Origin: Hetaerina americana
Taxonomy: Eukaryota; Arthropoda; Insecta; Odonata; Calopterygidae
Reading direction: 5' to 3'
Assembly: GCA_022747635.1 (NCBI GenBank)
Contig: JAKTNV010000003.1
Span: 93,913,290-93,977,289 of the forward strand
DNA: 64,000 nucleotides
A program made the translations under genes and the position numbers. Of the stretch, positions 47,561 through 59,131 are shown in pieces (position 1 is the stretch's first letter; each line of letters begins with the position of its first letter). The notes beneath the pieces were generated by a model. The model searched no databases. It worked only from the letters and a program-made list of their open reading frames with translations, and was not told where the DNA came from.

Positions 47561-49698
47561 ATAATAAGAGTATTCATAAAATAAACAATCGTAGAGATCA
47601 CAATCGGTGAGTTTCGTAAGTTCCGGGATCCACATGAGTATAAGGGGAAACGTATTTCGTGCGAGATTTTTTTCTCGGATTTCAAAATTTAACATATATT
47701 TCAATTACTATCAAAGATGTTAATGCAAAGGGGGTCTTTTCTCTCTGAACTTATCAGAAAAACGCAGCTCCGTTTCCCTAGGAGGAACGCAACTACTCAA
47801 CCCTGCTGCTCATTAAAGGGATACTTCTCTGGTTGGTTGGTTGAAGTAGAGAGGGCGTAGCAACTCATCGCGCTCTCCATTTTTTGCCCCCTCTCCAGAT
47901 TGTGGTGCAAAGTATCAACCTTGGTATAAACTCTCGTGGCCTATATGTACTGGTGGTAATTCGATCACGTGTTTTTCCAGAGTATCATCGGGTCTCGGTG
48001 GTTCGGAGTTCTCATGTACCATATTAATCCGATCTCCTAAGTAAGACATTGAAAGGGATGATTTCAGTGCAAGAAAGAGCATGACTTCCGAATTGCGACA
48101 TGCAGATGGGATGACCAAGGGATTCAACCGCTCGTCCCAGCATGCAGCTAAAAAAGAAACAATTTCGAGGGTCTTTTCCCGGAGCATGGACGTGGATAAT
48201 GAGGGAACGTGGGTGGAATTCTGCGAACGGACTTGGTTCTAATGGCCGTGCGGTGGGGCGATGAATGGGAATGTCAGGGTTGGAAATCGAAGGGGCAAGG
48301 GGAAGGGCGCGCTACACTTTGTGGGGTGGGTGAAGTGGGAAGGGGTGCGTTAGGAAGCAAATGGTGGAAGGGGAGGAGGGACTGGAGGTGAAAGCGAGCA
48401 AAAAGAGGGAAATAAATAGAGGATCGAGATGAGGAGGCTTTAACTTTTTTTTACTCATCCCGGGTGAATAACGACAAGAATTGAAGTCGGGGGAACAATG
48501 AATTGAAAACAGAAAGAAATTGTAACTGATGACGGGTTAATTTTTGACTGTTGTTTTCTTCATTCCTCAATAAAATTCGTATAATTACATGAAGACTTAC
48601 TTGCCTATTTTAATGTTTGATAATATCGCTGTCGTTTCCTAATTTTGCGTACTGATGCATAATAGTCTCTCTTTCGTATTGTATTATTCTGCAAATTACG
48701 AATCATACAACGCAGACGTGTATATAACTCTGGGAGTATATAAGAATTAAGTTATGTCATTCGAACCCTTACAGATATTTTCTCTGAATTTTTGCTACAG
48801 TGAAATAAAACCTATGAAAGGATGCAGTGAAATGATGATACTCATTGTAAAAAGAATTAAAAATAGAAAAATTATCAGAGAATAAAAATTATTTGCCTAA
48901 TTCGCTCGGTATAAGTGAACAATATTTGCACTATGAAATTGCTGCATTTGTGCCCAGAGCAGCGGGTGACTCAGCTAAAGTTGCGGCATTTCAAACACTA
49001 ACTTTGATTGAAGGCGTCTTTTTTGCTGAATCAGAATTTTGTCTTATAAGTAGTTCTTTTAATTACATTCGTTTCCACGTAAGTTAACCTGACGTTGTGG
49101 CAATTACAATTATTCAGTTGTCAAATGTAAAAACAGAGTAAATCTGATTTGACTTCATCAGATTCTTCAGATCAAATTGAAAATATTGATGTGATTAAGG
49201 TAAAGAAGTTTGATTCGATTTTGTCCTCATTTTTAGCTTTTGAGAAATGAAAGGTTATACAAGAAAATAAGGATCCAAGAAGCTATAATTAGTATACATA
49301 CTTCGAAGAATAAACGTCAAATAGGACATTTTTGTTTGCAAAATGGAAAAGCTACCGACGAATAATTGACTTGGAAATATATTCGTCATATTACTAGCGT
49401 AAGGTAAAAGTTCTCACAATAGGCTACTCTGGTGACTTTGTACATGAATAACTCAATATAGGACAAGTTTCAACTGAAATAGTTATAAAATATGCGATTA
49501 GAGCTACTTGCAATATGGGGAAAAAAACCGAAGGTTTAAAGCTCATCGTTCAGCTTATGAAAGGAACATCAGAAAAACCCATTATTGTGGTTTCATGACA
49601 AAATTTGGTGATAGAAAATAGATTAATGTTAGCAGTAAATGAAATGGGAGTAAACCACATGCAAGACACAGTAATGAGAGAATTACATTTAAATTCAT
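47561..49698. other. AT-rich sequence, nothing recognised
   Basis: A purine-rich patch at 48190-48420 gives short biased frames. No coding motif was recognised. Confidence 0.5.
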
Positions 49699-49767
49699 AG
49701 AAGCTGCGGAAAATACCGTGACAGTATCTTTAACGGAGTCATCCGCTAATGCGCATTACAATGCAAC
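49699..49767. repeat. Dispersed repeat shared with 63902-63971
   Basis: GAAGCTGCGG, then TTTAACGGAGTCATCCGC and TAATG...ATGCAAC match the reverse complement of 63902-63971 with scattered differences over about 70 bp. It is a fragment of the unit that flanks the tRNA-like palindrome at the end of the window. Confidence 0.75.
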
Positions 49768-50039
49768 AGTTGCCATGGATAAAAATGATTCCTTGACCCA
49801 AATCCCACGATTACGGCATTGTACATTCAAATATATTGTTAAGCAAACTAAGATCCACTTGTTAAAAATATATTGAAGAAGTAAAGGGATAATATTAAGA
49901 GAAAAATCAATATTCTACCAACTATGTGGTTCCATTAGAAAAACTGAATAATATAACTATGATACTGATATCCTTATGTGCTTATCAATGACCGTAACCC
50001 CTTAGCTGATTGGCAAACTAAAGTTTAATCCTCCGCATG
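49768..50039. other. AT-rich spacer, nothing recognised
   Basis: No feature recognised. Confidence 0.5.
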
Positions 50040-51060
50040 CCTAAATCATTAAATGCATTTTCCTTTATTGTTAATGATTATCTCCTTTTTTTCAATGCCT
50101 CTTTAACCATTTCCTCCGAATATACATTGTGTTATAATGGACACATCTATCTTACACCTTTTCCAGCACTGCCCATCCTGACTCTCCATCTACTGCATAC
50201 ACGTGATCAGTTCAAGACGTATAGGGTACAGATACCTCCCATCTACACCTATATTGCGCAATGCATGCATTAATCCTATCCAATCAATCTTTTGAACGAC
50301 TTCTGGAAGCTCATGAAACATACGAGTACACCCTAATTTTAGTATACGTTCCTCCCTACGTTCCTCTACGCACTGGCCTAATTACTGCTATATTATCACC
50401 CTTTTCAGCCTCTTCCCTTCCTGAAACCAAGGTGATCATGCCCTAAGTAACCATTTTCCCTCCAATCTAATCTCTCATTGATCTCAAGCACCGCTTTATC
50501 TGCGGTGTGAAATCAAATTTATTTTCCAAACGCCTCACATATGGTTGCCTTTACCTTCTTTAGGATGCAAACCGACACCTTTCTGACGAAATCCTACGGC
50601 TAAATTCCTCCCTCATAAATATAATGGATTAGCCCATTAGAAGAGTTTCTATTTATGCTCATAAACTCTTAACTACTTGGTTTCGCGGGAAATTTATCTA
50701 TCCCCATTGGCCTCGTTTGGTTTCAATTTCTTTGCTGCTCTATTTATCTCGCCATCAAGTAGTATACCTGAACCTAAAATTTTCCATTGACGCTATATTC
50801 TTCAGCTTTGTCTAAGTTTGCTGGCCAAATATTTTTACTACATAAATCCTCTTTGTGTTCTTTCTATTTTGAATCTTTCTCGATTCAATTATTTATTTTC
50901 CTAACATCCTGGCTCCCTTGATAGAGTGTACGAATTTTTTCTTCTTAATTCCTGACAGTACTTCACCTTCTATCAAAGTGAAACAATTTCCTACATACTT
51001 CGTAAAATGTTCATATCCTCGCATTGTATCATTCATGGAACTTCTTCCTCTGATCCAGTT
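50040..51060 (-). pseudogene. RTE-like LINE reverse transcriptase, heavily degraded
   Basis: Read on the minus strand with many frame changes, RT blocks appear in the correct order: LLDGEINRAAKKLKPNEANGD (split as LLDGEINRAAKKL, then KPNEANGD), INERLDWRENGYLG followed by HLGFRKGRG, a VCFMSFQKSFKRL block in place of the usual catalytic VDFxKAFD, MHALRNIGVDG-like and QCWKRCKIDVS-like blocks, and finally EEMVKEALKKRR. The first catalytic aspartate appears lost. The density of stops indicates an old insertion. The endonuclease that should lie upstream, at higher coordinates, was not found. Confidence 0.7.
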
Positions 51061-51232
51061 TATTATTAATATAATAACGTAAGAACAAAATAAGAAATAA
51101 TGCCTCTATAAATTAGGGGTATTGTTTAATGTGTACATATTCGATGACTCCACTAAATATACTAAAATAATTTATAATCGGCCTTAAAGTAACAAGAGAG
51201 TGTATTTTTAAGGACTTGAATTTATTAATTTT

Positions 51233-51285
51233 GACACCCTGCAAGCCGCCACTAGGTGTGTGGCAGGGGGTGAAGATATGTGGGT
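51233..51285 (-). repeat. CR1/L2-type LINE 3' tail
   Basis: CCCCTGCCACACACCTAG and GGCTTGCAGGGTGT on the minus strand match the 3' tail of the LINE at 20205-20250. It is an isolated, strongly 5'-truncated copy. Confidence 0.7.
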
Positions 51286-51529
51286 ACAAAAAAATTAAAA
51301 TCAGGTAAACTATTAGGAGAGGAAATTAAAATTAATATTGATTTTGATTAAGGATTGCCCATTGATATGCTAAAAACTGCGTAATCTAACAACAATTTTT
51401 CGTAAAGTTATCAAGAATACAGAATGATTTCTTTTTAGATATGAAAATTCAAATTAAAAGGCCTTTTTTCGAAAGCGGTACAAGGTTGTGACGCAACTTT
51501 GACCATATTCGATAGAGATAATGAAATCC

Positions 51530-52480
51530 TTACAATATCATGATCAACATTATCAATTTATGGATTAGGGCATTTCCTCTTCCCATTAAACATTTTCCAG
51601 GCATCTCTTCCGTGGTCACTTTGTTGAACCGGAATTTGTTATCGAAGTGGAGTTCCACGCATCAGTTGCGCACGACTAATCCAATACTCTCGAATTTCTG
51701 TTGTAAATTAGTTCTTATCTTATACCTTCATTTATGGTTTCGATAAACCTTGTGCACCCTTGTAAACTTTTCAAATGTTTATCTCGATCACCTGTATACT
51801 TCTTTCCCTTGCCTTTTTTATTATCTATTTTAACTTTTAGAGAATAAAATAGGAGCTGCCTTTGCTTTATACAATTTGAACGTAGTTTCCATCCATACTC
51901 TATTATTTCTATTCGTATGTCATCTGGCATTTCATTTAACTTGTTGTAAACACTTTTTTAATATTGTTACTAATATTCTTTCGCAAAAAAATGAAACGAC
52001 TAATTTCTTTTATCACTTTTTTGTGAATAATAAATTTTGTCTTTCTGGTTCTGCTGCAGAAACGGCAATTAGAATCGGTTTTGATTACGATATAATCATA
52101 TTTTTCTTGGAAAACCTTCTCCAGCTTAAATACAAATTATCATATAAGGGTATCTTTAATGTTTTGGATAATTAGCAGATTGTGTGTAAATATAAGAATA
52201 CTTAAGTATACATCTTTTTTGCCTTAAATCTGTCATTAATTTCATAAAAATGGAGCTTCCTTAAGCTATTCTAATGTATATATTAAAATATTTTGGTGAC
52301 AGGGAACGCCCTTGTATAACTTTAAGGTTGGTAATTATTTTTTCTGATATTGTAAAATGATTCTTTACTACTTTCCTTGTATTATCATCGATGTTTCAAT
52401 TTCTTTTCATTAAATTAAGCTGAAATTCTGAATGTATTCCCTTCTTCGAAGTCACTAACACGACATTTTTCTGTCTATTC
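51530..52480 (-). pseudogene. LINE reverse transcriptase and C-terminus, heavily degraded
   Basis: Minus-strand fragments follow the order of a non-LTR polymerase: a segment near 52380-52300 like the RT fingers region ending in a GRSLSP-type motif, then KEISRFIFLRKNISNNIKK, then EYGWKLRSNC in place of YGSETW, then LKSLQGCTRFIETINEGIR, ELIYNRNSRV, and a WKMFNGKRKCPNP...IDNVDHDI tail like the usual GRPRKRW-DNV ending. Frames and stops alternate throughout. The C-terminal blocks differ from the RTE tails elsewhere in the window, so it is probably another LINE family. Confidence 0.6.
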
Positions 52481-52659
52481 GGTGAAATCTATTTCAAAGT
52501 AAATAAATGTTTTCTTTAATTTTTGTTAAATTTACGATGTTTTCCAACTACTAATGACGCTATAAATATTTTACCTACAAAATGCCCTTTCTAGTATTAT
52601 TTTTTCTGTCAATATGTTCTCAAAAACAACTTAAAAGCGTATTTTGATGAATATTGAAC

Positions 52660-53560
52660 GTTGTTATCTTATATTCAATCCACTATCTTTTTAAATATAT
52701 CCAATATCACCAGGGCTTTTTAGAATATATATGGAGGAAGTCTGAGTGAAAAATAGTAGGAGATGAAGTAAAGAATTAAAGTAGGTCGAGAAATTGTTAA
52801 GCCAATTGGATTTGCAGATGAGCAAGCTTTAATGAGCCAGTTAATCAAGGAGTTGTAGTCATTTCTAATTGCATCAAAACTTAATTAATGACAAACTAAT
52901 TAAATAGAAAGGCTATGAACACTAATTAAAGAAGGAAGAGTGTAGGTACATCACTTATTTGGGCATTAATATAGATGAAAATGAAAATAGTAGCATACGT
53001 GTTTGGAGAACTGCATTAGCTAATGAAGCCGTTACTTCATTACTTTTAGCGACTTGATGAGCATTATAAAATACATTTATGAAGAAGACAATCATTAAAA
53101 CTTAGAACAGGACCGAAATACCATATCATCCGTAACCTTGTTATTCAGAAAAAGAAAACGTAAATCAATGGGGTTTGATGTGAATTAAGAAGGTTGAAAA
53201 AAATCTCTTCAAAATGACTTGGGCACGTTCAACAACAGTAGCGGTATAGAAATTAAAAGAGTAGGCTATTAAAAAGTGATTAACTTTAAATTTTCAGACA
53301 AATATTTAGAAAGGTAGAGAAATTAAGTTGGCGGAAAAAAAGACAAGAAACTTAGTAGTTTGTGTTCTTCTTTGCACTAGAAATGGTAGGGGAAGAGAGA
53401 TAGTTGTTTGAAAGGCAAAAGAGTTTATTCAGAGGAAATGGGATGCTGAAGATTGTTAAAAAAGGAATAATGTTGGATGAGCAAAGTAGAGGGAGGATAT
53501 GTGTTGAAACTTTAGACAGTAAGAAGAGAGGCTAAAAGTATATGACGCTGTATAATGAAT
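52660..53560 (+). pseudogene. RTE-like LINE, C-terminal half of the polymerase ORF, degraded
   Basis: The plus strand gives FRIYMEEV (about 52718-52740), then VGREIVKPIGFADEQALMSQ with FADE where FADD is expected (about 52780-52840), VWRTALANEAVTS, and near 53400-53515 FERQKSLFRGNGMLKIVKKG with EQSRGRICVETLD. The last blocks parallel the LTGSGMLTTVIEGRM region of the window's first LINE. Many stops and frame changes. It starts just next to the divergent LINE relic at 51530-52480. Confidence 0.65.
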
Positions 53561-53828
53561 TGTAGTTATGACATCAGATACTACATACTAGGAATTATGT
53601 TCAACAGTACCTAGTAAATTAAGGGTAAACCAACCTCTAATAGTTAAAGTAATGATAATAGCATTGAATCGCTCATAACCAGATATCCCTTCCTAGAAAT
53701 AGATGATTTAATAACTGCTTAGAGCATTATGGAAAATGAGAAATGCAGACTTTATTGCGACAGAATATATGCTGATACAAATTTAATGAGAAATAGATCC
53801 GGATGCTTTATATGTCAAATATACTGGC

Positions 53829-53830
<2 letters not shown>
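53561..53830. other. AT-rich spacer
   Basis: No feature recognised. Confidence 0.5.

Positions 53831-53886
<56 letters not shown>
53831..53886. repeat. (TG)n-(TA)n microsatellite
   Basis: A short GT repeat runs into about 48 bp of TA, followed after 50 bp by a PLE-type terminus. Confidence 0.97.
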
Positions 53887-53888
<2 letters not shown>

Positions 53889-53934
53889 CACAAATTTAGA
53901 TTAGACTATAGAGACACAAAGAAAGGACACTCAC

Positions 53935-53985
53935 AATATGTTATTTGACGTTTCGACAGCTCGGCTGTCGTCTTCAGAAATTTCG
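53935..53985 (-). ncRNA. Hammerhead-like hairpin of a PLE-type terminus
   Basis: On the minus strand CTGAAGA (53977-53971) is followed by one C, a GACAG/CTGTC hairpin with CCGAG loop, GAAA (53954-53951), then CGTC. CUGANGA and GAAA are the hammerhead core strands, and GTC is a permitted cleavage triplet; helix III would be about two base pairs. The single extra base before helix II is shared with the other copies here, so it may be a family trait. Beyond it the strand reads GACACTCACAATATG toward a (TA)n tract, as at the other termini. Confidence 0.45.
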
Positions 53986-53989
53986 ATTT

Positions 53990-56060
53990 CACAGGGTCAT
54001 TTTTGGCTCAAATTACTATTGTTTCGTATTAATGAATGAAAATTCAAATGTTTCGAGTAATCTTTGAAATTTGATATTTTTAAGCGAAATTTTTCGATTT
54101 GATTACCTTTTTTCTATTGCGCTTCAAAGTTTTTTGCATGCCCTATTGATGGCGCGTTTCATGTTTCAACCCTTGAGCGTCATCAAGTGATCCATTCACA
54201 TGCGTTGAAAAGTAATAAAAATTTATTGCGCATGCCGATTATTTGTTTTCTCTTATTTTTCATTTCTATCAATCATATTAAATTATATTCTGTTATTATT
54301 ATCCAAAACCATCATTAAACCATTTCACGACATCGTGTCAAAGAGTCTTCGTTTTTTAACCGCTGTAATTATTGTGTAGAAATTGGAAATTATTCTGTAA
54401 AACCGAAATTGCTTGGACCCCATATGATTTATGAGAAATCTTGAAAACAATCGAGCTTATCAATAACCCGAATACAGCTCGCTTTATTGTTTGCAACCAC
54501 AGACGTATCGATTGCTGTTGTGGAAAACAATTTGGACGGCTGATGGAGTGGTAGAATCGCTTTGAAAGCCATCGCGCCCTGTTTAGTGTTATTTCTCGTG
54601 CTGAAACTATCCAGGTCTCTCTGTCATAGAATTTCCTGGTGCTACTGAAAATTGTGATGGTTTATTTATTGTCATGAATGCTCCTAAAGGTCTACTCTAT
54701 TTATATTTGAAATTTGTGCATTTTCCCAGATAACCTACTTTGATTATGTTTTGAACAATTTTTTAAGCAGCACTATATTATAATAATCCATTTTAAGGAT
54801 TTAAAATCATGATGCTGTTCCTCTAAAAATAACTACGCCTTCCTAATATCGTATTAGGAGTAATAGGATTTTTTAATGAGGGCCATCAAATTGTGAGCAC
54901 ACAATGACATGACTCCTTAGTTGGGGGTTACATTCAAATCTTCAATCTTTTAGCTAACAGGAGCAAGTGGTGCCGACAAATTTGAGGGCAGGGTTGATCA
55001 TCAATCTATTTCGGGAAAAAATCCCCTGAATATCATCTGAAATTATTTCAACAATGACACAGTTTTACTAATTGGGCCAAACTTTAAATAGTTCTTACTA
55101 AATTTTCTTGGTATTCAATCTCCTTAGATTTATGTGACTATGAAAAATAGTCCTAGGGGTCAATTTATCAAAGGTCACATGTTTATGTATCCAAACTATG
55201 GGGCACCGATAACCATTATTTGAAGTTGATATATCTACTGATTTAATTTGCATAAAATATTGCCGTCACGTATCAGGAGACTTCAAGCGCATATTTCTCG
55301 TGTAGATTTATATCACCGTTCAGCGCGGACCCAAGCTCTCAGAGGAAGTGGATCGGTCGAGAGGAAAGGCAGGAATGGAAGAAGGAAGAAGGAAAAGGTG
55401 CATGGCGAGAAGAGGTCACGGAGTAGAACGATATTACAGATATTTTTCTCCACTTCCAGCTGCTGTGAAGCTAAATCGTAACTCCCTCTCCATCTGCCAA
55501 ATGCTGCCCGTTTGTATTGCTGCCGACAGCACCGGTAAAACTCGCGTGCGCCGTCACAGTGGCGCTTTCCCGTGCAATTAATTTCCGCTCCAACGGCGTC
55601 AGTCAATGTCGAGTGCAGCTATGGGTGACCAAAATATGGTCGTGCGCTGCGGTGGGTCTCTTTACATCGTTGAAGATTCGACGGCGAAAAATAATATCAT
55701 GAATGATACTGACAGCAATCGCCAATTTTTGCTACTAAAAATGTACTTTTCGTGCACATTTTTTATACCGTCATAGGTTGGTGGATTACCCTATTTTGAG
55801 TTAACTGAGCGTTAGAAGAAGAATGGCTAGGAGCTTTAGAAGACCAGCCATCATGGAAATATTCGATTTCACGGAGGAACATAAAAAACAAATACGTTTT
55901 TTTATCGAATTGCTGTTGTAATTTTATGTTTAATAGATTCTACGATACTTTGATGTTCACCTACTGTGTATAGGCAAAGGGATTGCTTGAATCCATTTTT
56001 TCGAGTACATATCCTAAACATTCTCACCTACCGATCTAATATGGCATTTCAATTATTTCA
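53990..56060. other. Mostly AT-rich; GC-richer patch at 55300-55680
   Basis: Overlapping frames on both strands at 55248-55702 (60-97 codons) coincide with the GC-richer patch. None shows a known motif, and I do not call a gene. Confidence 0.45.
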
Positions 56061-56069
56061 TTGTCGTTA

Positions 56070-56400
56070 CCTCTAAACTGGTGTTTATATTTTGCAATTA
56101 GTTTAGGCTTTGATATGGATGTGGAAATGAATTTAAAGAGTAAAATGAACGGTTGGAAATACAAACAAAGAGGGACTAGGTATGGACTAGGGGAAAAGGA
56201 AGATTATTGGTGGAACATCAAAGGAGGAAGGAAAATGAAAATAGGGCGTTTTGACTAGAGCAAGGAATGCTGAAGATTGTGATTGGGAATTGAAGCATTA
56301 GAAAATCAAAGTATGGGTAGGAATATATACTAGTCATGCTCCATGGAATAAAGGGAGGAAGAAAATATGCGAAATTGAAGGGTTTATCGTCATGCAAGGT
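56070..56400 (+). pseudogene. RTE-like LINE 3' end, third copy (plus strand)
   Basis: With frame changes the plus strand reads GMLKIVIGN (about 56269), then HGIKGGRKYAKLKGL (about 56342), matching GMLTTVIEGRM and GGMKGGRKYSEMKR of the first LINE tail. Upstream GGRKMKIGRF and a MNGWKYKQRGTRYGL frame may be part of the same insertion. The segment 56168-56195 was the source of, or shares a source with, the micro-insertion at 59092-59120. Confidence 0.6.
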
Positions 56401-58496
56401 GTTGTAATCTGTCGTTTGAGGTGAAATATTGGCATGGAGAGATGGTTGATAATTCCTCTATTTATCAAAACTGAACATAAACAGTAGACCAATACTTACA
56501 ATACCAAGTTTCAATTTAAAACTTTCCTTAGACTGACATTTATTTCTGTTGACATTTTGCGTTTAAATTACAGAAATTTGCATTAATACAAGTGAGCTTG
56601 AATGGTATCATTTTTAATTGATAAATTAAATATTTCTGATTGACAAATTAAAAAATCCCATTTCTGATGCAGCCCACACCAATAGAAATAACATTATTTT
56701 TATTGTTATTACCTGGATATTTTCCCAGAACTCGTTTCGATGAAATAATTTCCTCATAATTATAAATCAAACATCAAACGCAATGTTACAAAATTAAAAA
56801 GGCATAGTTCATATACATGTTCTCTTATAATGTGCTATTTTTTCGAAATTTAGTACAAAGGCCACTTCATCTGGGAATGTTAGCGCTGGGTAGTTTAATA
56901 TGAATGACGAATAATAATGCATTGGATGAAGTATCTATTAGATTCCATACTTTGGGGAATAAAGATCAAGTCATGAGGATCAGTGTGAGAAATCAGTGAG
57001 CAAAATCTCAATCGTAAATTAAGTTATTGGGGTTGTACATAATGTACTCTCAATTTATGGATTCTAGATAGGATTAAGAAAAGTTAAAATACGTGGGATG
57101 GATTATCCAATGAGAAAGAAATTAAATGTTTGAAAGAATTAAATGTAGATATTTGCACAAAAAATAAGACTTAAAGCGGCGATAAGAATGGAGAGTCGTA
57201 GAGAATAAATAATAATAAAGAGTTGTAGAGAATGTAAACTTAATTAGCAATGATGGTGCTGCACTGTACGCGTAAGTACTTAAAAATCTGAAGTCAGGCA
57301 GGTTCATTTACGTTAGATAATGACTGATTTCCATATTTTATTCGTCAGTATTCATGAATAACATTTTTGATAGGATATTCTTGAAAATAACAAGCCTAAA
57401 ATTTAATTTTTTCACGGAAAACAATAATAATGTGAAGATTATGGTGCAAAATTTATCCTCTAATAAGTTTTCTCTACCATGCGAAAATAAAAGAGACTTC
57501 CTTATTCCATAAACCAAAAAAAATAATACGACAAGGAACGCGGCAAAGGGAAAAAAAAAACCTTTTGAAAAGAGAAAGGCGGCAAGGACGAGTTGCCTAC
57601 CCAACACTCAAAGAGGAAAATTGTACCTTTGCGGACAGTTATTTAAGGCATAGAAACGGAATCACCGAGTGTGACGGAGGGGGAGGAGCTCCGGAAGGCT
57701 GATTGTATCATCGGTAGGCCAATGAAAGTTAAAGGAACCTGACCATGAGAAAGGGAAAGGGCGAATGGTTCAAAAAGGGAGACGAAGCAGAGTCAGAAGA
57801 AATATTGCAAGCTCGAATGAAGGAGGATGGTGATAAAACGGCAATGGGGACAGAACATACCGCGAGGATAATCGATCACGTCTGTGATAAAGAGGTTCTC
57901 AACTGAATCCTAAGGGACAACGAAAGACCAACAGCGTAGAGCACGTAAAAGATGGGCAAAATAAATAAAGGAACCTGTCGGCGCAAGTTGGAAGAGGCAA
58001 GCCATGGTTTGCCAATGCCTTGGAATGAGCTTTGTCCGGTTCAGGCTGAAAGGGGGTTGTGAAGACATACGACAGCATAGTCGAAAGTTGAATCGCATGC
58101 CCTTGAAACGCATTGATTATTTCCCTGTAGGCAGATGAAATAATATACAACGATAAAGAAAGATATTGAACAGATGGAAAGAATAAGGAACTAAGAGTCT
58201 TTTTTGACGAAAATTGTGCTAAATGCCGTATACATTCAAAAGATTTTTCATACTTGAAATCAGGACCCAATGAATGATAGCGTTCCGAAATATTAGTGGA
58301 ATCTATAATTTTGGTCCCGTTTTTATATCCTCTGCTCAATACAGTGGATCGTGTTCTCCAAAGGAAACTAAACCAGAAAAGCTTACACCTACATAACCTA
58401 CTTTGGGTGTTGTGAGTTTAAAGGTGGAACTTGAAGGGTCGAGGATGTGGTTGAGCTAAAAAGAGTTTGCTATATTATAGTAGTAATAGGTTAGTA
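56401..58496. other. AT-rich, then GC-richer patch at 57650-57900; nothing recognised
   Basis: A minus-strand frame of 146 codons at 57899-58339 has no recognisable motif and overlaps other frames. No RNA or repeat was recognised. Confidence 0.45.
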
Positions 58497-58830
58497 TTAT
58501 GCTATTATATGTGTATTAGCACTATACATTCCTGTGAATCTCAGTACATCGATAAATTTATTGCTAAGATATGAATAATAATAAGTATGATAAGAAATGT
58601 CAGTAAAGTAAGGGTAATTATTGCCAGTTGGGTCGTCTAGGTAAATGGGAAAATCTACCACTGGCCCAATGAATATTTTTTCCATGTCCTTGTGGCTGTT
58701 ACTCAATTTTCTCATGGAACCAAGTGGTCTGAAATCTTTAATCTTCATAACTCTTTTAATTTCATTAGTTAAACAAAATTTTACAAAGGTACCACCGATA
58801 AAATACACAACCCGGGTTTCAATGGGTAAG
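58497..58830 (-). other. Candidate coding exon or relic, unknown family
   Basis: On the minus strand an open frame gives RVVYFIGGTFVKFCLTNEI, then KIKDFRPLGSMRKLSN, SHKDMEKIFIGPVVDFPIYL and DDPTGNNYPYFTDI. The balance of charged, aromatic and proline residues is more protein-like than the usual chance frames here. It opens just after a TGA near 58833. I recognise no family, and acceptor and donor sites are not obvious. It could be a host exon, part of an unrecognised transposon or chance. Confidence 0.3.
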
Positions 58831-59080
58831 CATCATTTTCTCGTGCGGTATCGTAGAACCTGGAAACAAGTTCCTAAGATGCATCATTGTTAGATTGGAG
58901 GGGGAGGCTAGGGAGTAAGAGGAAAATAGGTAAAAAAAGCAGGAGGGGATGAAGGGAGCTTGGTAGCTGGATTTTTTTCGATGCATTTGGAAGAATAGGG
59001 AAATATACAGGAAGATATTCGCTAGATAAATACTTCAAGATCACGGCTAATTTTTAAAATTCCTAAAAGTTTGATCTCAC
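58831..59080. other. AT-rich spacer
   Basis: No feature recognised. Confidence 0.5.
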
Positions 59081-59131
59081 AATGGCTAATTGAGAAGAGG
59101 GACTAGGTATGGACTAGGGGAATGGCTAATT
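59081..59131. repeat. 29-bp templated micro-insertion with 11-bp direct repeats
   Basis: AATGGCTAATT occurs at 59081-59091 and 59121-59131. Between them 29 bp end in AGAGGGACTAGGTATGGAC and TAGGGG, which equals 56169-56193. The arrangement looks like a target duplication around a small copied fragment. Confidence 0.75.

Noticed and set aside
57899..58339. A 146-codon minus-strand frame
   Set aside because: No recognisable motif, a second frame overlaps it, and the composition resembles chance frames; no splice signals were found.
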